Assembly: GCA_964482205.1 (NCBI GenBank)
Contig: CAYZWI010000001.1
Location: 186,001-250,000, forward strand
Source: JAZDGX01 sp964482205
GTDB taxonomy: Bacteria; Eisenbacteria; RBG-16-71-46; CAIMUX01; WJJG01
Length of the DNA: 64,000 nt
Direction of reading: 5' to 3'
Shown here: positions 16,238-24,501 of the stretch, piece after piece
How the letters are laid out: the number at the start of each line of letters is the position of its first letter
Numbering within the stretch: the first letter of the stretch is position 1
Notes under the pieces: generated by a model
Database searches by the model: none
Told to the model about the DNA's origin: nothing
What the model saw: the letters and a program-made list of their open reading frames with translations, nothing else
Translations under genes and position numbers: made by a program

Positions 16238-18394
16238 ATGAATGCTCGTCTGCTGCGCGGCGCAATGCTCGTCGCATGCGGAATGCTCGTCGCCGGCGCA
16301 TTGTCCGTCGGCGCCCTGTTCGCTTGCGCGCATGCCGCCGGAACGCGCGAATTCCGGCTCGACGATCTGGCGGGCGCCCTCGCGGGCGATCGCAGGGAAG
16401 CGGGCATCGCCGCGACCGGCGCGCTCCTGGCCGTCCCTCCGCACGAGGCGGTCTTCACCGGCGAGGCGTCCTTGGTCTGGGCCCTCGAGCCGGATGGCGA
16501 AGGCGGCGTGTACGCGGCCACCGGCAGCCAGGGCAAGGTCTATCGCATTTCGAAAAGCGGCCAGTCGAAGATGGTCGCCGAGACGCTCGAATTCGAGCTC
16601 TTCGCCATGGCTCCCTTCGAATCCGGATTCGTCCTCGCGGGAGCGCCGAACGGAACGGTGATGCGTCTCGGCCGTGACGGGAAGCTCGCGACGATCGTCG
16701 ATCTTCCCGAAGGGTCGGTGTGGAGCCTGATCGCCGACCGGCGCGGGTCCATTCTGGCGGCGAGCGGCGAAGAAGGCGAGATCTACCGCGTCGCGTCCGA
16801 TGGCGCGGCGACGCGCTTCGCGAAAGTGCCCGACGCGCACGTGGTCTCCTTCGCGTGGTGGGGCGACCGGCTCATCTGCGGAACCGACGGCCGCGGGCTG
16901 CTCCTCGAAATCGATCCGGCGAGCGGCAAGGAACGCGTGCTCTACGACGCGTCGGAAGAGGAAATCGTCGCGCTGCTTCCGTGCGGCGACCGGCTGCTGT
17001 TCGCGGCCAATGGAGCGGGTTCGACCACCGGCGAGCCGGAAGTGTCGGGCGATGTGCTCGTGCTGCCGACCTTCGAGGTTCGGGCGGACGGCAGGGCTTC
17101 AGGCGGCGGGCTCTACGAAATCGATGCGCGCGGCTTCGTGCGGCGCGTCTGGCAGGCGCCCGAGAAGCGCATTCTCAGCCTCGCGACCGCTCCTGACGGC
17201 CGCGTGCTCGCGGGAACCGGAGAGCAGGGGATCCTCTTCGCGCTCGATTCGATGTGGAACGAGACGCGCATCGCCGATTTCGCGGAATCCGATCTGCTCG
17301 CGCTTCTTTCCTCCGGCCGGCGCGTGTATGTGGGCACGGGAAACGGGGGATCGGTTCACCTGCTCGATTGGGACGCCACGCGTCAAGGCGAGTACTGGTC
17401 CAAGGTCTTGGATGCGACCCAGCCTTCCACCTGGGGATCGCCTTCGTGGACGGCCCTCGGCGATGGGTCGGTCGGCTTCGAGACGCGCAGCGGGCAGACC
17501 TCCTCGCCCGACGAGAGCTGGAGCGACTGGCAGCGGCTCGCAGGAGGCAGGGTCGCGAGCCCGCCCGCGCGCTACCTGCAATGGCGGGTGAATCTCACCT
17601 CCGGCGCCACGCAGGACTTCGGCATCAGTGGTGTGGCCATCCCGTACCGGGGACCCAATCGCGCTCCGGAAATCCTCGCCCTGGCCGTCACAGCGAGACC
17701 GGGCGAGATGGCAGGCGGGGGCCCAAGCGGCTCGCTACGACAGGAGTTACCGGGCGGCGTGAAAGTGGAGTATGAGCTTCCGAGCGACGAGGCGGCCGCT
17801 CCTGCCGGTGTGCCCGCGCGTCCCGGAATCTGGGCCCGCACGCTGCGAAGCGCGGTGTGGAAGGCGAGCGATCCGGACGGCGACGACCTTCGCTACGATG
17901 TCTTCCTGCGCGCCCTCGATGAAGAGGACTTTCAACTCCTCAAGCGCGATTTGGAGAATGCGGCCTGGACCTGGGAATCGGCCGCCTGGCCGGACGGCTC
18001 GTACGAAGTGAAGGTGGTCGCGCGCGACGAAGGCGCGAACGCGGCCGGGGAAGCGCTGTCCGCCGCCCGCCTGAGCGCGCCCTTCACGATCGACAACACT
18101 CCGCCGGTGCTCGAGGCGCTCTCCGTGACGACGACCGCGGACGGATGGCGGATCAGGGGCCGCGCGCGCGATGCCGCCAGCCGGGTGAGCGCGATCGAAA
18201 TCTCGGTGAATGGGCGCGGCTGGCGTCCGGTCGTCCCTTCGGACGGCATCGTCGACGGAGCGGTCGAGGAGTTCGACGTTCCCGTGGCGCGCGAGGCGGA
18301 TGGGCCCGCTGTCGCGGGCGTGCGCGTGACGGATGGATCGGGCCATCTCGCGACGGGACGCGTGCGCTTGCCCGCTCAGGGCGCGTCTGAATGA
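16238..18394 (+). CDS. Secreted beta-propeller protein with C-terminal Ig-like domains
   Basis: 718 residues with a signal peptide (LVACGMLVAGALSVGALFACAHA). Residues about 75-400 contain six or more blade-like units with the pattern GGVYAATGSQGKVYRI, LIADRRGSILAASGEEGEIYRV, ATAPDGRVLAGTGEQGILFAL, LSSGRRVYVGTGNGGSVHLL, as in NHL/YVTN-type propellers. A jelly-roll-like stretch around WSDWQRL...LQWRVNL and a C-terminal Ig-like region (VKVVARDEGANAAGEALS, FTIDNTPPVLEALSVT) follow. ATG 16238 is chosen because it places the signal peptide correctly and follows GAGGAG; the frame is open from 16184. It overlaps the next gene by ATGA. Function unknown; probably a periplasmic or surface binding protein. 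Confidence 0.75.
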   Translation: MNARLLRGAMLVACGMLVAGALSVGALFACAHAAGTREFRLDDLAGALAGDRREAGIAATGALLAVPPHEAVFTGEASLVWALEPDGEGGVYAATGSQGKVYRISKSGQSKMVAETLEFELFAMAPFESGFVLAGAPNGTVMRLGRDGKLATIVDLPEGSVWSLIADRRGSILAASGEEGEIYRVASDGAATRFAKVPDAHVVSFAWWGDRLICGTDGRGLLLEIDPASGKERVLYDASEEEIVALLPCGDRLLFAANGAGSTTGEPEVSGDVLVLPTFEVRADGRASGGGLYEIDARGFVRRVWQAPEKRILSLATAPDGRVLAGTGEQGILFALDSMWNETRIADFAESDLLALLSSGRRVYVGTGNGGSVHLLDWDATRQGEYWSKVLDATQPSTWGSPSWTALGDGSVGFETRSGQTSSPDESWSDWQRLAGGRVASPPARYLQWRVNLTSGATQDFGISGVAIPYRGPNRAPEILALAVTARPGEMAGGGPSGSLRQELPGGVKVEYELPSDEAAAPAGVPARPGIWARTLRSAVWKASDPDGDDLRYDVFLRALDEEDFQLLKRDLENAAWTWESAAWPDGSYEVKVVARDEGANAAGEALSAARLSAPFTIDNTPPVLEALSVTTTADGWRIRGRARDAASRVSAIEISVNGRGWRPVVPSDGIVDGAVEEFDVPVAREADGPAVAGVRVTDGSGHLATGRVRLPAQGASE

Positions 18395-19245
18395 CGCTCG
18401 TTCCCCGGCGGATCGTCTCCCTCGTTCCAAGTCTGACCGAAGCGATCTCCGATCTCGGGGCGGGCGACCGCCTCGTCGGGGTCACTTCGTATTGTCCGCT
18501 GCCGGCGTCCAGGTCTTCTCGCGACGGCCAGGGCGCGCGAGCCGCATCGTCTCCCGAAATCGTGGGCGGTCCTCGCACCCTTTCTCTCGAGAGACTTCGC
18601 GCGCTCGCTCCCGATCTCGTCGTCGCCTGCGCCGAGGAGAATCCCGCCGGGATTCTCGCGGACATTGCCGCTCACGCGCGCGTGCTCGCATTCTCTTGCC
18701 ACACGCTCGACGATGCGGAAGCGATGCTTCTCGATCTCGGCCGCGCGCTCGCATGCGAAGAGCGGGCGATCCTGCATCGTGATCGATTTCACGCGGTTCG
18801 TGATGAGATCCGGCGCATGGGCGAATCCGGTCTTCGCCCCGGCGAGAACGACGGGCGCACGGCTCCACGACATGCTCGCGCGAAAAGCCCGGCACGGCGC
18901 ATTTTCTATCCCGTCTGGCGCGACCCCTGGATCGCCGTCGGCCGCGGCTGTTTTCCCGCGGCCATGCTGACGGAGGCCGGGGGAGAGTCCATCTTCGCGG
19001 ACCGTGGCGTCCCCTATCCCAAGGTGGACCTTGAGGCAGTTCGCGCGGGCGCCCCGGAAGTCTTCTTTCTCCCCGATGAGCCATGGCCTTTCGGCGAAGG
19101 CGATATCGATCGCCTGGCCCCGCTTTTCGAAGATCGCCTTCCCCGGTTCGTTCCCGTTCCCGGCCGGTGGGCCGCCTGGTACGGAACGCGCATGGACGAA
19201 GGGCTGCGTGGGCTGGCCGCGATTCTTCGCGCGCCGGCCGGATGA
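18391..19245 (+). CDS. BtuF/TroA-like helical-backbone metal-receptor protein without signal peptide
   Basis: 284 residues matching the cobalamin/iron-chelate substrate-binding fold: RRIVSLVPSLTEAISDLGAGDRLVGVTSYC at the N-terminus, SLERLRALAPDLVVACAEENP, and VWRDPWIAVGRGCFPAAMLTEAGGESIF in the C-lobe. The N-terminus has no hydrophobic stretch and no lipobox, so export is not evident. No permease or ATPase gene for such a transporter lies nearby. It starts inside the stop of the propeller gene (ATGA). Standalone proteins of this family occur in many genomes with unclear roles. An Arg/Ala-rich insert (about 150-165) separates the lobes. Confidence 0.8.
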   Translation: MTLVPRRIVSLVPSLTEAISDLGAGDRLVGVTSYCPLPASRSSRDGQGARAASSPEIVGGPRTLSLERLRALAPDLVVACAEENPAGILADIAAHARVLAFSCHTLDDAEAMLLDLGRALACEERAILHRDRFHAVRDEIRRMGESGLRPGENDGRTAPRHARAKSPARRIFYPVWRDPWIAVGRGCFPAAMLTEAGGESIFADRGVPYPKVDLEAVRAGAPEVFFLPDEPWPFGEGDIDRLAPLFEDRLPRFVPVPGRWAAWYGTRMDEGLRGLAAILRAPAG

Positions 19246-19310
19246 GCGCCCGCGGTTCCGAGGCATCGTGCGGCCGCGCCGCGCGGGTTCCTTCGCGGTG
19301 GGAAATGCAG

Positions 19311-19339
19311 TTCTTCCGGGGGCAGCTTGCGAGTACGCT
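19311..19339 (+). promoter_or_regulatory. Possible promoter of the papain-family gene
   Basis: TTCTTC (19311-19316), 17 bases, TACGCT (19334-19339), 70 bases before the start. The -35 is weak, but the -10 equals that of the 8295 promoter. Confidence 0.3.
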
Positions 19340-19408
19340 AGGCATGTGTGCCGGTTGCCGGGATCGTGATCGGATCCGCGAACTCTCTGCATCATTCAGG
19401 AGGCGCGC

Positions 19409-21940
19409 ATGAAGTGGATGACGACCCTCACCCTGATCCTGCTGGGTTCCAGCCTCATGCTCACCGTCGCAGGCGCCGCTCGTGGGGCGGAGCCCTCCTT
19501 GCTCGCGTTCCACGACGCTCGCATCGCCGAAGTGCAAGCCGAGATCGCAGCCAAGGGCTATCACTGGACGGCAGGGCGAACGAGCATGGTCGAGTACACG
19601 CCCGAAGAACTGGATCGCATGCTGGGACTGAGGCTCACGCCCGCGCAGGAGCGCTACGGCTCCTGTGGAACGAGCGCTTCGCTTCCCGTGCGTGACGATC
19701 TGCCCGCGGCCTTCAATTGGCGAGACCTCGGTCTCGTCACCGATGTGCGCAATCAGGGTTCCTGCGGAAGCTGTTGGGCGTTCGCGGCGCTCGGCGCGCT
19801 CGAGTCCGTCATCTTCATCCATGGCGGGCAGAGCCTCGACTTGTCGGAGCAGCAGGTGGTCTCCTGCGCGACCCAAGGCTGGGGTTGCCAGGGCGGCAAT
19901 CCCTCCATTTCCTGGGACTACTACCGCCTCTTCGGAGCGGCTACGGAAGCATGTTTCCCGTACGAAGCTTCGGACCTCGTTCCCTGTCATGAAGACTGCG
20001 CGCCGGTCGCCGTGGCCGGTCTCTACTTGGATGTCCCGAACACCGTGGAGCAGATCAAGAACGCGATCTTCAGCTACGGTCCGGTGGCGACGAGCATGTG
20101 CGTGTACGACGACTTCCGGTACTACACGGACGGTTGTTACGAACACGAGGGAGAGGGATTCAACAATCATGCGGTGACGATCGTGGGATGGGACGACGCC
20201 GCGTGCGACGGCAACGGCGCCTGGCTGGTGAAGAACAGCTGGGGCCCGGGCTGGGGCTTGGCCGGATATATCTGGATCAAGTACGGCTCTTCGGGAATCG
20301 GCATCTCGACCCAGATGGTCGCCTACGATCCGGCCGATCGCATTGAAGTGGTGGCCTGCGAGGTCTACGACGCGGACCTCGGCAATGGCAACGGCTGGCT
20401 GGATGCGGGCGAGCGCGTCGAGCTCGCGGTCACCCTGCGGACGGGATTGCTCGCCGGCACGCGAGAAGGCGTCCAAGCGATTCTCGGACCGTCCGATGGC
20501 CGCGTCAGCGTGGTGCGCAGGCAGTCGGCCGCGGGCATCATGCAACCGGGGGAGCATGTGACGCTTGCTCCGCGCTTCATCGTCGAGGCCGATTCGTTCC
20601 TGCGCGTGGGAGAGACAGTCGAGCTTCCGCTGACCATTGTCTCTGCCGGAGGCCATGTCGATCGCGACACAATTTCGTTCGTGATCGGCGACGTCCCGAT
20701 CCTTCTCGTCGATGACGACGCAGGCACGGTCGCCGATCCTTTCTTCCGCGCCGCGCTCGAAGAGGGCGGCTACCCGTATCGTCATTGGAACACGCAGCTC
20801 CAGGGCCCGCCGCCTGCGGAAGTCATGATGCGTTACCCCGCGCTCGTCTGGTTGACGGGAATCGTCGGCAACTTGGAAGAGCCGGATCGCGCGGGACTCA
20901 TGCAGTATTTCCAGAATGGCGGCTCGTTGCTGCTGAGCGGCCAGGACATCGGCTGGTGGCTGAACGAATCGAGCCCCCCGGACGGGCGGGCCTTCTACGA
21001 GAATTGGCTGCACGCGCTCTATCAATCCGATGATTCCGGCTATCGCCGGCTCGCCGGCGTTCCCGGCGATCCGGTTACCGACGGGATGCTCATCGATCTC
21101 GGCGGAGGGGACGGCTCGCACAATCAGGACTTTCCGAGCTGGATCGAGCCCGACACGGTCGCGGTGAAGATCCTGAGCTACGCCGGAGGACTTGGCGGCG
21201 CAGTGCGATACGAGGGCGACTATCGCCTGGTCTATTGCGCCTTCGGGATCGAGGCGGTCGACGAAGCGGCCGATCGCGTCGCATTGACGGGGAAGGCCCT
21301 CGACTGGCTCGTTCCCGACTGGCCGGACATCGAGCCGCCCCTGGTTTCAGTGACGAGCCCTTCGGGCGGTGAGACCTGGTTGCCAGGGACGCCCGCCGAA
21401 ATCGAGTGGACCGCGAGCGACAATGTCGGCGTCACTCGCGTGGACATCTGGCTTTCGCATGATGATGGGGAGACCTTCCCGATACTGCTCGAGAGCCGCC
21501 TGGCCAACACCGGGAGCTACATCTGGATGCCCAAAGGGCCGGGCTCGGAGCATTGCGTCGTGCGCGTGGTGGCGCGCGATGCGGCGGGAAGGATGGCCCA
21601 GGCCTTTTCGGCCGGGACCTTCACGATCGTCGGTTCCGATCTCGGCGTGGACGACGAACACGCGCCGCTCGTGAGGCTGCGCGTCGATCGAAACCCCGTC
21701 TTGAACGCGGCGACCATGCGCCTGGTGCTTGCCGCGCCCGCGCGCATGACGGTCGAGATCCTCGATGTCGGCGGGCGTCGGGTTGCGACCCTGCAGGATG
21801 GCGTGTTGCCGTCCGGAAGCCACGCCCTCCGCTGGGACGGACGCGACGCGAACGGCGCGCCCGCGCCCTCCGGCGCCTACTTCGCCCGCGCGCGCGGCGC
21901 GGGCGGGACGCTCCTCGAGCGCTTGGTGTTGATCCGGTGA
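19409..21940 (+). CDS. Secreted papain-family (C1A) cysteine protease with FlgD-like C-terminal domain
   Basis: 843 residues. A signal peptide (LTLILLGSSLMLTVAGAA) is followed by a short propeptide (about 28-95) and a C1A domain at about 98-310. It carries the oxyanion Gln116, catalytic Cys122 (NQGSCGSCWAF), His254 (NNHAVTIVGWDD) and Asn276 (VKNSWGPGW); paired cysteines (CATQGWGCQGG, CHEDC) fit papain disulfides. The middle (about 315-640) has a beta-sandwich (VYDADLGNGNGWLDAGERVEL) and a flavodoxin-like segment (ILLVDDDAGTVADPFFRAAL) typical of large FCB exported proteins. Then comes an Ig-like unit (VTSPSGGETWLPGT) and a FlgD-like tail (MTVEILDVGGRRVATL...HALRWDGRDANGAPAPSGAYF). The tail suggests surface delivery or secretion. 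Monocistronic by position. Confidence 0.9.
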   Translation: MKWMTTLTLILLGSSLMLTVAGAARGAEPSLLAFHDARIAEVQAEIAAKGYHWTAGRTSMVEYTPEELDRMLGLRLTPAQERYGSCGTSASLPVRDDLPAAFNWRDLGLVTDVRNQGSCGSCWAFAALGALESVIFIHGGQSLDLSEQQVVSCATQGWGCQGGNPSISWDYYRLFGAATEACFPYEASDLVPCHEDCAPVAVAGLYLDVPNTVEQIKNAIFSYGPVATSMCVYDDFRYYTDGCYEHEGEGFNNHAVTIVGWDDAACDGNGAWLVKNSWGPGWGLAGYIWIKYGSSGIGISTQMVAYDPADRIEVVACEVYDADLGNGNGWLDAGERVELAVTLRTGLLAGTREGVQAILGPSDGRVSVVRRQSAAGIMQPGEHVTLAPRFIVEADSFLRVGETVELPLTIVSAGGHVDRDTISFVIGDVPILLVDDDAGTVADPFFRAALEEGGYPYRHWNTQLQGPPPAEVMMRYPALVWLTGIVGNLEEPDRAGLMQYFQNGGSLLLSGQDIGWWLNESSPPDGRAFYENWLHALYQSDDSGYRRLAGVPGDPVTDGMLIDLGGGDGSHNQDFPSWIEPDTVAVKILSYAGGLGGAVRYEGDYRLVYCAFGIEAVDEAADRVALTGKALDWLVPDWPDIEPPLVSVTSPSGGETWLPGTPAEIEWTASDNVGVTRVDIWLSHDDGETFPILLESRLANTGSYIWMPKGPGSEHCVVRVVARDAAGRMAQAFSAGTFTIVGSDLGVDDEHAPLVRLRVDRNPVLNAATMRLVLAAPARMTVEILDVGGRRVATLQDGVLPSGSHALRWDGRDANGAPAPSGAYFARARGAGGTLLERLVLIR

Positions 21941-21983
21941 GACTTCGCGGGCTTCTGCGCTGGGCCGGATGACAGGGCTGCGC

Positions 21984-22151
21984 GGGGACGGCGCGCGGTG
22001 AATCGAGCGAATCAGGCTGTTGCTCGGACTGCCTTGGTCGAGGGCCGGTGGAGAGTGCCCGGGGACGGCGTGCGGTGAATCGAGCGAATCGGGCTGTTGC
22101 TCGGACTGCCTTGGTCGAGGGCCGGTGGAGAATGCCCGGGGACGGCGCGCG
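21984..22151. repeat. 77-bp tandem repeat, two copies plus partial third
   Basis: Copy 1 is 21984-22060 and copy 2 is 22061-22137; they differ at three positions. A partial third copy (22138-22151) keeps the first 14 bases, GGGGACGGCGCGCG. Each unit ends with the left arm of the inverted repeat described at 22117-22136, so the duplication includes one end of that element. Confidence 0.85.
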
Positions 22152-22272
22152 CACGGAAACAGTTCCTGGTGTCGCGCGCGCCTTGTGCGCTCCGCGCTTG
22201 AATCTCTTTCGCCTCCTCGAGGCCCTGCACTCGCGCGTCGCTAACACCCCTCGGCATTCTCCACCGGCCCTC
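22117..22272. repeat. Inverted-repeat element A (156 bp)
   Basis: Perfect 20-bp terminal inverted repeats: GAGGGCCGGTGGAGAATGCC at 22117-22136 and its complement at 22253-22272. The interior holds a 73-base core (22174-22246) that begins GCGCGCGCCTTGTGCGCTC and ends TCGCTAACA. The same core, in the opposite orientation and with identical length, occurs in element B (22558-22630), with about 63% identity overall and near identity at both ends. Confidence 0.8.
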
Positions 22273-22529
22273 TCCCTGTAGCGCTGAGCAAACGCCATCG
22301 CACGACTCATCGCCTGCTGGCCGCTCCATCCGCGTGCCTCGACGGCGGCTCCATCGCGCTCGTTGCATGGCATGCAGCGCATCGCTCGTTCTCGCACGGC
22401 GACTCGCGGACGCTCGCTCGTTACAGACAGTCGCAGCAGCCGACCGCGCGCCGCCGGACGCAACCCGAGCGCAGGCTTCTTTAGCCGTTCGCGACTCGGC
22501 TCCTCATGCGTCTCTGTGCAGTCTTCCCG

Positions 22530-22691
22530 GCCGCGGGTTCGGATTGGGACAAAGGGATGTTAGCGAGACGCGGAACCTCGGCCATCAGGGTTCTCGAAAT
22601 CCGACAGCGTCGAGCGTACAAGGCGCGCGCCCCCTGCGTGAAACGGCTTGGCGCGCGCGCCGGTCCCGCTGTCCCAATCCGAACCCGCGGC
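22530..22691. repeat. Inverted-repeat element B (162 bp)
   Basis: Perfect 22-bp terminal inverted repeats (22530-22551 and 22670-22691; inner part GGTTCGGATTGGGACA and complement) enclose 118 bases. Read on the minus strand, the interior shares the 73-base core of element A (22630-22558). The terminal arms have no similarity to those of element A, yet both pair perfectly. It ends 17 bases downstream of the proS stop. Confidence 0.8.
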
Positions 22692-22707
22692 GTGCCGGCC
22701 GGATGTG

Positions 22708-24171
22708 CTAGTAGGCTTTGGCCCAGAGCACGGCCCGATGGGATGCGCCGCCGCACACGATGCATTTGCCCGAAGCGGGTGCGGGAGCGCCTTCGGTCTG
22801 GATGTCTTCGCCCGGGTCGAAGGGCACCGAGCGGATCGTCGCCTTCGTCTCTTCCGTGACCTTCGCCTCGCACGCGCCGTTGCCGCACCAGTGGGCCCAG
22901 ATGAATCCCGGCTTCTCCTCGATCGTACGCTTGAATTCCTCGTAGTCGCCGACGTGATAGGTGTGCTCGTCGCGATAGGCGCACGCGCGGGCAAGCAGGT
23001 CCGCCTGCATCGCCTGCAGGGCTGCTTCCAGAGCGGGCACCAGCGCGTCGATCGCGACTTCCTCTTTCTTGCGCGTGTCGCGCCGCACGATCACCGCCGC
23101 GCGCTTGTCGCGATCCCGTGGGCCGACCTCCACGCGCAGGGGAATGCCCTTGAGCTCCCACTCGGCGTACTTCCATCCCGGCTTGAACTGCTCGCGATCG
23201 TCCAGGTGGCACGCGATCCGCCCCGCGAGGCGAGCGCGCACTTCGTTCGCATAATCGAGCATCTCGCGCCGCTGTTCGTCGGACTTCCAGATGGGCACGA
23301 TCACGACCGGGATGGGGGCGAGGCGTGGAGGAACGATCAGCCCCTGGTCATCCGAATGCGCCATGATCAGCGCGCCGACCAGGCGGGTCGAAACACCCCA
23401 CGAAGTCTGCCAACAGTATTGCCACTGCTGGGTCTCGTCCTGATAGCGCACCTCGAAGGCCTTGGCGAAGTTCTGCCCGAGATTGTGCGAGGTCCCCGCC
23501 TGGAGCGCTTTCCCGTCCTGCATCATGGCTTCGATCGAATAGGTGCGCAGCGCCCCCGCGAATTTCTCCGCGTCCGTCTTCTTGCCCATGAAGACGGGCA
23601 TCGCCATCCAGTCTTCGGCGAACTGACGGTACACGCCCAGCATCTTGCGCGTCTCGGCTTCGGCTTCCTCGGCGGTCGCGTGCGCGGTGTGGCCTTCCTG
23701 CCAGAGAAACTCGGTCGTCCGCAGGAACAGGCGCGTGCGCAGCTCCCAACGGACAACGTTGGCCCATTGGTTGATCAGCAGCGGAAGATCGCGGTAGCTC
23801 TGAATCCACTTCGCGTACATGTGATAGATGATCGTTTCCGACGTGGGACGGATCATGAGCGGCTCTTCGAGCAGGCGCCCGCCGCCGTGCGTGACGACCG
23901 CGCACTCGGGAGCGAAGCCCTCGACGTGCTCCGCCTCCTTCTTCAGGAAGCTCTCGGGAATGAAGAGCGGGAAGTAGGCGTTTCTGTGGCCCGTCTCCTT
24001 GATCATCCCATCCAGGGCGGCCTGCATCTTCTCCCAGAGCGCGTACCCGTTGGGACGGATCACCATGCATCCGCGCACCGGCGAGTAGTCGGCCAGCTCG
24101 GCCTTCTGGACGATGTCCAGGTACCACTGGGAGAAGTCCTGGGCGCGGGATGTGATTCCGTATTCGGCCAT
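22708..24171 (-). CDS. proS: Proline--tRNA ligase, archaeal/eukaryotic type
   Basis: Class II synthetase charging tRNA-Pro. 487 residues from ATG 24171, which follows AAGGAGGC; the frame is open upstream without an RBS. Diagnostic segments are SQWYLDIVQKAELADYSPVR, THGGGRLLEEPLMIRPTSE, INQWANVVRWELRTRLFLRT, AGTSHNLGQNFAKAFEVRY and QYCWQTSWGVSTRLVGALI. The C-terminal zinc-binding domain (WCGNGACEAKV...KCIVCGGASH) and the final KAY tripeptide are hallmarks of the archaeal/eukaryotic-like ProRS. The bacterial-type editing insertion between motifs 2 and 3 is absent. Element B lies just behind its stop. Confidence 0.96.
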   Translation of the reverse strand: MAEYGITSRAQDFSQWYLDIVQKAELADYSPVRGCMVIRPNGYALWEKMQAALDGMIKETGHRNAYFPLFIPESFLKKEAEHVEGFAPECAVVTHGGGRLLEEPLMIRPTSETIIYHMYAKWIQSYRDLPLLINQWANVVRWELRTRLFLRTTEFLWQEGHTAHATAEEAEAETRKMLGVYRQFAEDWMAMPVFMGKKTDAEKFAGALRTYSIEAMMQDGKALQAGTSHNLGQNFAKAFEVRYQDETQQWQYCWQTSWGVSTRLVGALIMAHSDDQGLIVPPRLAPIPVVIVPIWKSDEQRREMLDYANEVRARLAGRIACHLDDREQFKPGWKYAEWELKGIPLRVEVGPRDRDKRAAVIVRRDTRKKEEVAIDALVPALEAALQAMQADLLARACAYRDEHTYHVGDYEEFKRTIEEKPGFIWAHWCGNGACEAKVTEETKATIRSVPFDPGEDIQTEGAPAPASGKCIVCGGASHRAVLWAKAY

Positions 24172-24501
24172 CGATTCCTGCCTCCTTCCCATCGTCGCAC
24201 GATCGCCCCCCGGTCGGCGGCTGCCTCTCCAGCGCGAGTCGCGCATCGGCCGGCGCCGCACCCTTCGCCGGGCAGGGTGGGGTCGTTTCGGCGCATCTTC
24301 CCGAACCGGCCGGTGGAAGTCAACCTGCCCACGGGCGATACCGGTTCCGCGCCACGCTCGTCCGCGGCTTCAGCGCGGCCCGGGCTTGGCGCTTGCCTCC
24401 CATTGGCGCCATGCCTAGACTTCGCCGTTCTTATGGGAGGCAATGATCTTGGCGATCTTTCGCCGCTTCCCTTTGGCGTCCGGGAATGGAAATAGGAGCG
24501 G
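24172..24501. other. Divergent intergenic region between proS and the ABC operon
   Basis: 330 bases without a gene. On the minus strand TTGACT (24323-24318) lies 17 bases from GAAGAT (24300-24295), a weak candidate proS promoter. The plus-strand promoter of the ABC operon lies at 24393-24421. Confidence 0.4.
24393..24421 (+). promoter_or_regulatory. Probable promoter of the GldA-like ABC operon
   Basis: TTGCCT (24393-24398), 17-base spacer, TAGACT (24416-24421), 81 bases before the start codon. Confidence 0.45.

Larger units (their letters stand above)
21941..22707. other. Gene-free repeat block between the protease gene and proS
   Basis: No convincing coding frame in 767 bases. It holds a 77-bp tandem duplication (21984-22151), an inverted-repeat element overlapping its end (22117-22272) and a second related inverted-repeat element (22530-22691) ending 17 bases from the proS stop. 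The stretch between them (22273-22529) is GC-rich with no recognised motif. Confidence 0.7.

Noticed and set aside
18482..21121. Minus-strand frame of about 880 codons
   Set aside because: Antisense to the BtuF-like and papain genes; no motif, and the plus-strand genes carry complete catalytic signatures.
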